Below the pieces are notes generated by a model that ran no database searches, was not told the origin of the DNA, and was given only the letters and a program-made list of their open reading frames with translations. Made by a program: the position numbers and the translations under genes. A stretch of 64,000 nucleotides of DNA from an uncultured Pseudomonadota bacterium (GTDB lineage Bacteria > Myxococcota_A > UBA796 > JAFGLY01). Where the stretch lies: positions 1 through 64,000 of the forward strand of contig CALDOK010000193.1 of the NCBI GenBank assembly GCA_937912125.1, given 5' to 3'. Shown in pieces: positions 42,576 through 51,860 of the stretch (the stretch's first letter is position 1; each line of letters begins with the position of its first letter).

Positions 42576-45050
42576 TCACTCCAGGAGCCGCGCCAGCCGC
42601 CGCTCCCTCTCCGGACTCGGCAGGTCGACCAGCAAGGCCTCGAGCACGACCCGATGGTGATCGTGGGACTCCAGGTTGTGGCGAGGGGTGTGCCACTCGA
42701 GCCAGCGGTTGCCGTCGGTGGTGATGGGCACGCCCTGGGCCAGGGCGCGAGCGGAGCGCTGCGCGATCTCGGTCGCGGACAGCACCCGGTTGTCGGTCAG
42801 CAGCGCGCGCAGATCGCCATGGCGGGCCTCCACCAACCCCACCGCCGCCACCATCTCGGGGTTCTCGCCCAGCTGGGTCAGGACCTGGGGCTGGAGCTCC
42901 AGCGGCTCGGCGGCGGCCAAGAACAGGCCCTGACCCCCGATCTGCCACAGGCTCACCCAGGGCAGCTCCGCCTGCAGGGTGGCCATGACCGAGAGCACCT
43001 CCTCGGGGGCGATGTGGTGCAGCTGGATCCACTGGAGCAGGATCCCACCGGGGGCCATGCGCTCACTGACCAGGCGGTAGAATTCCCGACTGTAGAGGCT
43101 GGTGGCCCCCGCGAACCACACAGAGTTCAGCTCGATGGTGACGAGATCGTAGCCGCCAGGGCTGCGCAGCAGGTGGTTGCGTCCGTCCTCGAGGTGCAGG
43201 CTGACGGTGGGCCGCTCGAGCACATGGCGATGCACCAGCGGGAACCAGGCCTGGGCGGCCGCGACGATGCCGGGGGAGATCTCGGCGATCTCCACGTCGC
43301 GGTAGCCCGAGGCGGCCACCACCGCCGCCGTCTGCCCGGTGCCCAGGCCGATGACCAGGGCCTTGTCGCGACCCTCGCTGTGCAGCACGGGCAGCAGGGC
43401 GAAGGCCACCTGGGCTGCCCGCTCCCCCACGTCGTTGCCCTGGAACTTGCCGTTGGTGAGCAACACCTGCCAGGGATTGCCGTCCACGGTGCGGTTTCGC
43501 ACCACGGTGGTGAAGCCGCCGTAGCTGTCCTCGTGCCAGAACAGCAGCTCGCTGGTGGAGCCCACGTGGGCCGGCGCGAAGTAGACGTTGGTGCCCGAGG
43601 TCAGGGCCAAGCGATCCCAGGGCTGTTCTTTGGCCAGCGCCGCGCAGCCCAAGGTGCCCAGCACCAGCAAAGCCCCCAGCAGAGGACGGCGCAGGCGGGG
43701 GCTGGGCTGCCGCGCGCAGAGCTCCCGGACCAGCAGCCCCAGCGCGCTGGCGGCGCCCAGCCCGAGCACCACCGCGATGAGGCCGCGCAGGGTGGCCTCG
43801 GACCCCGGCCCGGGGATGAGCACGAAGCCCCCCACCAGGGCGCCCGCGATGCAGCCCACGGCGTTGGCCGCCGCCAGCAGGCCCGCGAAGCTGTCGGCCT
43901 GGGTGCGGGGGAACAGGGGCAGCCGGAACAGCAGGGGGTAGATCAGCCCCAGGGCGGTGGCCGGCAGGCCCACCAGCACCCCGCAGGCCAGCAAGCGCAG
44001 GACCTCGCCCCCGGCGAAGCTCGACACCAGCCCGTCGATGGCGAACACCGCGGGCATCACGTCCCACAGCCCACCCGTGAGCAGCAGCAGCCAGCCGGCC
44101 ATGAGCAGTACGGCCGGCAGCACCACCAGAGGAAGAGGCTCGCCCCGGTTGCGCCCCAGGGAGCTGAGCAGGCCTCCCAGAAGCAGGCCCAGCAGCACCG
44201 CCAGCAGCATGTTGGCGAAGGCGTAGACCGAGGTGCCGATGACCGCGCCAACCAGGTGCAGCCAGACCACCTCGAGGCAGAAGATCAGAAATCCCGAGCC
44301 CGCCGCGCAGGCCACCAGCACCGCGGGCCCCGGCTGACGCAGCAGCGCCAGGGCCCCAGCCCAGCGGGGGCCGGCGCCGGAGGCCGCCTCTCCCACACCC
44401 ACCCAGCCCCGGCCCAGGGCGAGGGCTGCGACGACGACCAGCGCTTCGACTGCAGCGGCCAGCAGCAGCGCGCCCACCAAGCCGACGGTGGGGAAGAGCA
44501 GGTAGGGCGCAAGCGCCGCGCCGAGCACGGCGCCCAGCAGGTTGAGCGCGTAGAAGCTCGCCATGCGCCGGTGCAGCTCGGGTGCCCGAGCCTGCTCGAG
44601 CACCCCCACCATGGCTGGGAAGGTCATGCCCATGGCCACGGTGGGCGGGAGGATCCAGGCGCCAGCCACCAGCAGCCGGAGGATCAGCAGGGCAGCGACG
44701 CTGTCCCCGGCCAGGCCGATCACCGAGCCCGCTGCGACCTGCAGCCAAGGAAAGCTCACGGCCAACCCCAGTGCCCACAGGCCCACGAAGCCCTCGAGCA
44801 GGGCATACAGCCGCAGGGGGCGGCGGATGCGCGCGATGGCCAGGGGGTAGAGCAGCCCCCCTGTGGTCAGCCCCGCGAAGTACACCGCCAGCACGATGGC
44901 ACCCGCAGGTGTGCTGGCCCCCACCACCGTGGACAGCAGCTTCTCGAAGACCTGCTCGGCCACCAGCGCCACGGCACCGGTGAGCACGAACAGCACGCCC
45001 ACCGCGGCGAGGCGGAGGCGGGGCGAGAGCTGGGCGCCGAGTGGGGGCAT
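42576..45050 (-). CDS. Membrane-fused spermidine synthase-like protein
   Basis: An 824-residue protein of the fused-MFS/spermidine synthase type. The first 530 residues contain about 14 hydrophobic helices (first at LAAVGVLFVLTGAVALVAEQ). The C-terminal 250 residues form an aminopropyltransferase-like methyltransferase fold: a nucleotide-loop motif ALVIGLGTGQTAAVVAASG, then VEIAEISP and DLVTIELNSVWFAGATSLYSREFYRLV. Spermidine synthases use decarboxylated SAM and putrescine; whether this one does is unknown, and some members act on other substrates. The frame is open upstream, but ATG at 45050 begins the first helix. The upstream lipoprotein reads into this gene (see its entry). Confidence 0.82.
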   Translation of the reverse strand: MPPLGAQLSPRLRLAAVGVLFVLTGAVALVAEQVFEKLLSTVVGASTPAGAIVLAVYFAGLTTGGLLYPLAIARIRRPLRLYALLEGFVGLWALGLAVSFPWLQVAAGSVIGLAGDSVAALLILRLLVAGAWILPPTVAMGMTFPAMVGVLEQARAPELHRRMASFYALNLLGAVLGAALAPYLLFPTVGLVGALLLAAAVEALVVVAALALGRGWVGVGEAASGAGPRWAGALALLRQPGPAVLVACAAGSGFLIFCLEVVWLHLVGAVIGTSVYAFANMLLAVLLGLLLGGLLSSLGRNRGEPLPLVVLPAVLLMAGWLLLLTGGLWDVMPAVFAIDGLVSSFAGGEVLRLLACGVLVGLPATALGLIYPLLFRLPLFPRTQADSFAGLLAAANAVGCIAGALVGGFVLIPGPGSEATLRGLIAVVLGLGAASALGLLVRELCARQPSPRLRRPLLGALLVLGTLGCAALAKEQPWDRLALTSGTNVYFAPAHVGSTSELLFWHEDSYGGFTTVVRNRTVDGNPWQVLLTNGKFQGNDVGERAAQVAFALLPVLHSEGRDKALVIGLGTGQTAAVVAASGYRDVEIAEISPGIVAAAQAWFPLVHRHVLERPTVSLHLEDGRNHLLRSPGGYDLVTIELNSVWFAGATSLYSREFYRLVSERMAPGGILLQWIQLHHIAPEEVLSVMATLQAELPWVSLWQIGGQGLFLAAAEPLELQPQVLTQLGENPEMVAAVGLVEARHGDLRALLTDNRVLSATEIAQRSARALAQGVPITTDGNRWLEWHTPRHNLESHDHHRVVLEALLVDLPSPERERRLARLLE

Positions 45051-45051
45051 G

Positions 45052-45537
<486 letters not shown>

Positions 45538-45635
45538 GGCTTCCTCCGGGGTGAGGCGTAGGGGGGTCACAGCACTCCAAGCCCACGACACCGTGCCCGA
45601 GGTGCCTGCCGAGCACAGCTGGGCCGACACGAAGA

Positions 45636-45668
45636 GGGCCGGGCCCCCACGGTAGAGGAGCCCGGCCC
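45636..45668 (-). terminator. Terminator-like hairpin after the EF-Tu gene
   Basis: Arms GGGCCGGGCTCC and GGGGCCCGGCCC (on the minus strand; one mismatch or G-U pair) enclose a nine-base loop, seven bases beyond the EF-Tu stop. The following bases, TCTTCG, are only weakly T-rich. It probably ends the EF-Tu transcript. Confidence 0.7.
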
Positions 45669-45675
45669 GGGGTGT

Positions 45676-46863
<1,188 letters not shown>

Positions 46864-47000
46864 GATGGGCCTCCTTGTTCACTCCTCCATGATTGGAGTT
46901 GCTGGGGGATGGGGCGACGGCTGGTGCCGCCTCCCCGGATTCCCGGACCGCGACATGCGGCCCGGAAGCGTGAAGATCTGCGAACACAGGCCCCGAACGC

Positions 47001-47038
47001 AGCGAGGCCCCCACCGGGTTGCCGGAGGGGGCCTCGCT
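47001..47038. terminator. Strong hairpin upstream of the EF-Tu gene
   Basis: Perfect 12-base arms AGCGAGGCCCCC and GGGGGCCTCGCT enclose a 14-base loop about 140 bp before the EF-Tu start. No T-run follows in either direction. It could end transcription entering from the right, or be a leader structure of the EF-Tu mRNA. Confidence 0.55.
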
Positions 47039-47220
47039 TCGCTTCAGGGCTGTCAGAACGACCAGCTAGCGGGGGCCACCTCCGGAGGCGGACGACGACG
47101 AATCCAGCCGCGACGATGAGGTCGCGCTGGCTTCGAGGGTCCGGATAGTGGCGTTGAAGCGGATCATGATGGGCGCGATGTACAACCGGTGGCCAAAGCT
47201 GTCAAGCAGGGCGACGAGGA

Positions 47221-47423
47221 GCAACAAGGGTCTGGTCGAACGTTCCACATCAGCGACAGGATCGGGGTGAACGTTCCACCCGTGGAGTCTCCATCGCGAT
47301 CGCCCGCCGAAAACTGGCGTTCGTCCGTCGCGTTCACCCGCGTGGCACCCGTCTTTGGGCGAAAGTGGAACCTTCGGGCCCACCCTGTCGCGCAAGTGGA
47401 ACGTTGGAGGCCGCCCTGGTTGC
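47221..47423. repeat. Long imperfect inverted repeat with conserved blocks
   Basis: Two 59-bp arms, 47221-47279 and 47365-47423, are inverted copies separated by 85 bp and match at 43 of 59 positions. Identity is concentrated in blocks with constant spacing: GCAACnAGGG, seven bases, nAACGTTCCAC, four bases, GCGACAGG, eight bases, GAAnGTTCCAC. Each arm therefore has two GTTCCAC boxes 31 bp apart. There is no coding potential across it. See the finding for interpretation. Confidence 0.85.
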
Positions 47424-47486
47424 AGATTGGATCCGCCACTCCCCGCGCCAGACGGCCTGTCCGCCCCGTCGCTCCCCGCCCCGCCT

Positions 47487-48041
47487 TCACACCCGCCAGT
47501 AGCGGCTGCCCGCCGCATCGCGCTTCATCATGCCGTGATCGATGAACCCGCGGCGGAGGGTGGCGACATCCAGGGTCAGCGCCTTCAGGCGCCGGTTGAT
47601 CTCCTTCTCGTCCCAGACGCCGTCCACCTCGAAGAGGCGCAGGGCATGGCGCAGGATCACCTGGAACTTCTTGCGCTTCATGGGGACGGCCTTCAGACGA
47701 CCCTCGGCATCGAGGAAGGCGGAGAGCACCTTCTGCTCGTAGGGATCACCGCTGATGGTGGCCGTGTCCAGCAGGGTGTCGGTGGCCAACAACGACTGGG
47801 CCATCTGCTGGAGCGAGTCGGTCTGCAGGGTGTACACGTGGTAGTGACCGTCCACCGCGGCCCGCACCAGCCCCGCGCCGACGAGCCTGCCCAGGTGGTG
47901 GGACACCGTGGACGCGCGCAGATCGAGCACGGTGGCCAGCTCCTCGACGCTGTGGGGACGATGGGCGAGCAAGCCGACCACCCGCAGGCGGCTGGGGTCC
48001 GCGAGGGCCTTGAAGAAGGTGATGAGCTCAGAGTGTTCCAT
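47487..48041 (-). CDS. ArsR family regulator with C-terminal DUF2087
   Basis: A 184-residue protein. The ArsR winged helix is at about 3-85: ELITFFKALADPSRLRVVGLL, then the recognition helix in LRASTVSHHLGRLVGAGLV. No ArsR metal motif (ELCVCDL) is visible, so metal sensing is unlikely. The second half (about 105-184: KAVPMKRKKFQVILRHAL, WDEKEINRRL, RRGFIDHGMMKRD, YWRV) matches DUF2087, which is often fused to ArsR-type domains. The ATG at 48041 follows AGAGG; the frame runs upstream across the operator. The ligand and target genes are unknown; it may act on its own promoter. Confidence 0.88.
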   Translation of the reverse strand: MEHSELITFFKALADPSRLRVVGLLAHRPHSVEELATVLDLRASTVSHHLGRLVGAGLVRAAVDGHYHVYTLQTDSLQQMAQSLLATDTLLDTATISGDPYEQKVLSAFLDAEGRLKAVPMKRKKFQVILRHALRLFEVDGVWDEKEINRRLKALTLDVATLRRGFIDHGMMKRDAAGSRYWRV

Positions 48042-48053
48042 GACTACCTCTTT

Positions 48054-48080
48054 GTTTCGATTTCCATCTAATCGTTTCGA
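48054..48080. promoter_or_regulatory. Candidate ArsR operator
   Basis: Just upstream of the ArsR-DUF2087 start, CGATT and AATCG form an inverted repeat around a seven-base spacer (48058-48074), and GTTTCGA occurs twice, 20 bp apart (48054-48060 and 48074-48080). The segment is richer in A+T than its surroundings. Autoregulation is inferred from position. Confidence 0.5.
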
Positions 48081-48204
48081 GCGCATCCAGCACGCGCGCG
48101 CTCCTCCCCCCGCAGGTGGATCTTGCGGGACCACAACGGGACCAGGCGAAGGAGGTAGACTGGCGTGGGTGGCGGCTCTGCCCGAGCCCCCCCCCTCACG
48201 CTGG

Positions 48205-48900
48205 ATGGTCTCCCCCGTGCGCCTCCCCCTCCTCGCTGCCGCGCTCACCCTCGGCTTCGTCGGCTGTCTCCCCGAGCTGGAGGACCGGCAGGACTCTGGC
48301 CACAGGGACAGCGACCCAGGCGACTCGGAGCCCTGGGTGGACCCGGCCACCGATGACGACAACGACGGCTACAGCGTCGAAGAGGGTGACTGCGACGACG
48401 GCGACCCTGGCATCAACCCCGGCGTGAGCAGCGACGGCTGCGACGGCCAGGACAACGACTGCGACGGGCAGGTCGATGAGGACTTCGCCGACGACGAGTA
48501 CGAGCCCAACGACGAGCGAGGCTACTACCTGGGGACCATGAAGAGCGAGGCCGAGATCCTCCTCTTCGGGTACCTGTCCGCGGACACCGACGTGGACCGC
48601 TTCCGCTTCTGGCTCGACGACGATGCCTGGAGCTGGTTCAACATCGAGGCCTGGCTCTACGCCGTCCCCGAAGATGCAGACTACGCCCTCGAGCTGGTGT
48701 GGGTCGAGGATCCCAGCGGCGAGTGGCAGGGCGCCGTGGCCACCGCCGACGAAGGGGGGCCCGGGGCCATCGAGAGCCTGGACTGGGGGGGCGACACCAT
48801 GCTCGAGGATGGCGGCCTGTACGAGATCGTGGTGAGCTCCACCAGCGGATCGTCCTGCGCGGCGCCCTACCAGCTCCAGCTCATCACCGGGGGCTGGTGA
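48205..48900 (+). CDS. Lipoprotein with MopE-type motif and PPC-like domain
   Basis: A 231-residue lipoprotein (lipobox FVGC). After an acidic D/S linker it has the MopE-type motif (EGDCDDGDPGINPG, then GQDNDCDGQVDEDF), which is thought to bind metal. A C-terminal domain (about 95-231) starts YEPNDERGYYLG and has the DVDRFRFWL strand of pre-peptidase C-terminal (PPC) modules. The start at 48205 begins the signal; the frame is open much further upstream over the divergent ArsR gene. It probably has a surface binding role. Confidence 0.8.
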   Translation: MVSPVRLPLLAAALTLGFVGCLPELEDRQDSGHRDSDPGDSEPWVDPATDDDNDGYSVEEGDCDDGDPGINPGVSSDGCDGQDNDCDGQVDEDFADDEYEPNDERGYYLGTMKSEAEILLFGYLSADTDVDRFRFWLDDDAWSWFNIEAWLYAVPEDADYALELVWVEDPSGEWQGAVATADEGGPGAIESLDWGGDTMLEDGGLYEIVVSSTSGSSCAAPYQLQLITGGW

Positions 48901-48938
48901 CCCCACCCCATGGCACGCCGCAGGGCATCCCGCTCGCG

Positions 48939-50645
48939 CTACTCGGCCGCGCCGCCGAAGATACGTACGTCGAAGCTGCCGCTGACCGGATCGCCCACTG
49001 CGGTACCGATCTCGTCGAAGCTCAGGGTTCCGTCGCCGATGTAGCCCAGGACCGAGGCGTTGTTGCCCTCGACGTAGATGGCGTAGGCCCGCACCTGGTT
49101 CCAGTCCACCGCCAGCGCGACCCCGGGCTCGAGATCGGACATAGGGATCAGGAAGTAGGGGTAGACGTAGCTGGTGGGCGCCAGGACGCCGAGCACGGCC
49201 AGCACAGCCTGCCCCTGCTCCTCGCCCACCAGGCTGATGGTCTGACCGAGGGGGATGTTCTCGCCGTACCACTCCAGGGTCAGGTCTCCGCCACCCTGCA
49301 GCGAGTCGTCCGTCAGGGACCCCCACGAGGTCTCGAAGGTCCCCTTCATCCCGCCCACGTCCACCAGGCAGGACTCACCTCGCAGCGGCTCGTCCCAGTC
49401 GGGAGCGCCGGCTGACAGCTCAGAGCGGATGCGCGCCTCCCGCTCGGGCACATAGGCGCGGATGACCGCCACCCCATCCTCGAAGGCGCCCACCTCGTCG
49501 GCCTGCAGGTAGGGGGTGACCAGCGCCACCATGCGATCGATCTCGGCGTCGATGGCCTGGGCATCCCACACGGTGTCCATCAGCTCCAGCAAGCGCGCGT
49601 GGTAGGCGGCGCGACCGTCCTGGTGCTCGTAGAGACGCCGGGGCACAGCGGAGCGGGCGACCACCGACTCGGGCACGCTGGGACCAAAGGGCTGCTGATA
49701 GTCGAACAGGGCGTCGATACCCCAGGGCACGAACAAGAACTTGCCCGAGCTGGGATCGTCATAGACGTGGAAGTTGTTGGTGGCCGAGGCGTAGCCGTCC
49801 CAGTGCCCCGTGAGCACCTCCATGGCCCAGTAGCTGTAGAAGGCGTCCAGATCGAGCACCTCGCCCAGCTCGACCAGCAGCTGATCATCGGGGGCGTCCA
49901 GGGCGTCCACCACCCCCTGCAGGTCCGAGCGGTCGTCGCTGTTGCCGTCCTTGGCGTCGAAGGTGTCGGTCCAGCCCTGGCGGAAGTCGCTCAGGGTGCC
50001 CTCGTAGTGGTTGCCGCTGTCGTCGCCTAGGTGGTGCTCCCAGTAGGGTCGGCGGATGCTCTCCACCTGCACGTACAGGCCCAGGTCGGCCCCGTTGACG
50101 GTGATGTGGGCGAAGTTGCAGCGGGAGGCCGGCAGGCCGGCCGCGGCGAACAGCCCGTAGCCCAGGCACTGGTCCAGGTAGCTGGGGTCCTGGTTGGCGT
50201 TGTTGAAGGTGAGCATGTCGTGGCCCAGGTAGGTCACGCCGTCCTGCGCCCAGTCCATGTTGAGCTTCAGCGAGGGCTTGTCCGGGTTGTCCGACCCCAG
50301 CAGGCCCTTCTTGCGCACGCCGATGGCCTCGAAGCGCTCGCCGTCCAGCATCGCGGAGGCCTGGACATAGGAGTACGGGCTCTCGATGGGCCCGGCCATG
50401 CAGTCCCCCGTGAGCAGATCCAGGATGTTGCGGTGCTGATCGCGGATGGTGTCCCAGTCGCCGACTTCCAGCTCGATCTCCACCTCGATCACATGGTCGG
50501 GGTCGAACAGCAGGTCCGAAGGAAGCTCGGTGTCGCCTGGTCCGGTGTCGCCGGCCGCGGTGTCCAGGGGCGCGACATCGGCTGGGCGGCAAGCGAGGGT
50601 GAACGCCAAGGCCAGCGTCATCAGGCGGGGGGGGTACAGGCGCAC
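48939..50645 (-). CDS. CotH-type protein kinase-like lipoprotein (2 of 3)
   Basis: A 568-residue lipoprotein. GTG at 50645 is preceded by GGGAG and starts a signal with TLAC; the frame extends 68 codons further without one. An acidic T/D/G linker is followed by a CotH domain (about 50-390) with VEIELEVGDWDTIRDQ, GERFEAIGVRKKGLLGS, KPSLKLNMDWA, HDMLTFNNANQDPSYL, LGLYVQVESI and FVPWGIDALFDYQ. The last 130 residues form a separate beta domain (TFETSWGSLTDDS). It is closer to the canonical CotH layout than copy 1. The target is unknown. It is convergent with the MopE-motif lipoprotein. Confidence 0.88.
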   Translation of the reverse strand: MRLYPPRLMTLALAFTLACRPADVAPLDTAAGDTGPGDTELPSDLLFDPDHVIEVEIELEVGDWDTIRDQHRNILDLLTGDCMAGPIESPYSYVQASAMLDGERFEAIGVRKKGLLGSDNPDKPSLKLNMDWAQDGVTYLGHDMLTFNNANQDPSYLDQCLGYGLFAAAGLPASRCNFAHITVNGADLGLYVQVESIRRPYWEHHLGDDSGNHYEGTLSDFRQGWTDTFDAKDGNSDDRSDLQGVVDALDAPDDQLLVELGEVLDLDAFYSYWAMEVLTGHWDGYASATNNFHVYDDPSSGKFLFVPWGIDALFDYQQPFGPSVPESVVARSAVPRRLYEHQDGRAAYHARLLELMDTVWDAQAIDAEIDRMVALVTPYLQADEVGAFEDGVAVIRAYVPEREARIRSELSAGAPDWDEPLRGESCLVDVGGMKGTFETSWGSLTDDSLQGGGDLTLEWYGENIPLGQTISLVGEEQGQAVLAVLGVLAPTSYVYPYFLIPMSDLEPGVALAVDWNQVRAYAIYVEGNNASVLGYIGDGTLSFDEIGTAVGDPVSGSFDVRIFGGAAE

Positions 50646-50800
50646 GACGACTCCCGAGGTTCGGCAGGTACACAGTGTCTGACACACCAGGGGGTGTTGA
50701 CGCAAAGGCGGGAGCCCGCGGGCACGCGGCATCGGGCCCGAGAGGGCGGAGGCCACCCACCGTGGTCTCTGCCGGCCTCGCCAGGCTCCGGCAGCCTCGA

Positions 50801-51691
50801 TCAGGCCCGCGACGGCTGCGCGGTGATGGTCCGATAGTGGTCCGCCCACTGCGCCAGGAGAGCCTCGCTCTGGGCCAGGACCACCACCCGACGGGTGTGC
50901 TCGAAGCCCTCGACGCGGTGTTCGGTGAACCGGCCCTCCTCGACATCACGAGCGAAGAGCGCTCTCGAGGCGAAGGTGAGGCCTCCTGTGTCCAGCAGGG
51001 ACTGACGAATCACATGGACATCACCGGGCTCCACCACGCGCTCGAAGGACTCCACCCCCACCCCAACGGACTCCAGGTTCTTGTCCAGGAGCTGCCGCGT
51101 ACAGCAGCGAGCGGGACAGACATAGAGCGCGAGACGCTGGAGCGACTCGAGGCTGACGAAGCCGCTCGGCAGGTCGGTGCCAGCGGAGAAGAACACCGCC
51201 TCGTCCTGGCCGAGGTCCTGGCTGTGTAGGCCACTGAGCGCCTCGAGATGGCAATGCTCCATGAACGCGACATCGTATTGGCCTCGTCGGAAGCCAGAGA
51301 GCAGATCCTGGGTGGCCTCCATGGTGACCACTGTCCGACGTACCTGGCTTTGCCCCTGGGCCTGCTCGAGCAAGGCCTGGAGGTAGGTGGCGCCAAAGCC
51401 ACGCGTGCAGCCCAGGGAGATCCGCGAAGCCCGGCCCAGGTTGGCGAGCAGCTGGGGGATCTGGTTCTCGATGAGCAGGATCTGCCTGGCGCTGTCGACC
51501 ACGCAGCGGCCGGCCTCCGTACAGGTGACGGTCGAGCCGCTGCGGTCCAGCAGCTCGACGCCGAGCTGCTGCTCGAGCAACGCCACCCGCCTGCTGAGGG
51601 CGGACTGCGTGACATGCAGGCGCAGCGCCGCGGCAGAGAATGAACCGAGTTCGCTGATGACAATCAGGGTCTCGAGGTATGCGGTCTCCAC
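50801..51691 (-). CDS. LysR family transcriptional regulator
   Basis: A 296-residue LysR-type regulator. The winged helix is at 1-60 (LETLIVISELGSFSAAALRLHVTQSALSRRVALLEQQLGVELLDR), and the effector-binding domain at about 90-290. It diverges from the octaheme cytochrome gene, with 169 bp between starts, the arrangement in which LysR proteins usually control their neighbour. Four Cys in the effector domain (for example VCPARCC) are unusual and could respond to redox state; that is speculation. Confidence 0.92.
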   Translation of the reverse strand: METAYLETLIVISELGSFSAAALRLHVTQSALSRRVALLEQQLGVELLDRSGSTVTCTEAGRCVVDSARQILLIENQIPQLLANLGRASRISLGCTRGFGATYLQALLEQAQGQSQVRRTVVTMEATQDLLSGFRRGQYDVAFMEHCHLEALSGLHSQDLGQDEAVFFSAGTDLPSGFVSLESLQRLALYVCPARCCTRQLLDKNLESVGVGVESFERVVEPGDVHVIRQSLLDTGGLTFASRALFARDVEEGRFTEHRVEGFEHTRRVVVLAQSEALLAQWADHYRTITAQPSRA

Positions 51692-51735
51692 GGAGGCTCC
51701 AGAGAGAGGGGGGGCGTTCGGGCTATGCGAGGCCT

Positions 51736-51750
51736 ATGCGCAAGGCGCAT
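51736..51750. promoter_or_regulatory. Candidate LysR operator
   Basis: ATGCGC-AAG-GCGCAT is a perfect 15-bp dyad of the T-N11-A type. Single ATGCG half-sites flank it at 51725-51729 and 51757-51761. All lie between the LysR start and the octaheme gene. Confidence 0.6.
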
Positions 51751-51860
51751 GAGGGGATGCGAAGTAGTCATTAGCATGGAGGAAAGCATGTTTGATAGGT
51801 TTGGCCTAGCCGAGGGTCCACGATCGGACCACCAACCTCCAAAGAACAGCAGGCCAGAAC

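Larger units (their letters stand above)
46864..47486. other. Intergenic region without a convincing gene
   Basis: Six hundred bases between the EF-Tu start and the ArsR-type stop. Reading frames here are short and lack ribosome sites, signal peptides or family features. A strong hairpin lies at 47001-47038, a smaller one at about 47104-47130, and the large inverted repeat at 47221-47423. The EF-Tu promoter should be here as well, but I could not place it with confidence. Confidence 0.6.

Noticed and set aside
46864..47220. tRNA gene next to EF-Tu
   Set aside because: No T-arm (GGTTCGAATCC-like) or acceptor pairing could be found on either strand.
47343..47360. Sigma-54 promoter (TGGCACC-N4-TTTG)
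   Set aside because: The -12 element does not match TTGC at the required spacing.
47221..47423. CRISPR array or plasmid iterons
   Set aside because: Only four boxes in two inverted pairs, with no spacers of equal length, no cas genes and no replication gene.
47066..47518. Minus-strand frame of 150 codons in the region right of EF-Tu
   Set aside because: It crosses the inverted repeat, has no ribosome site and no recognisable fold.
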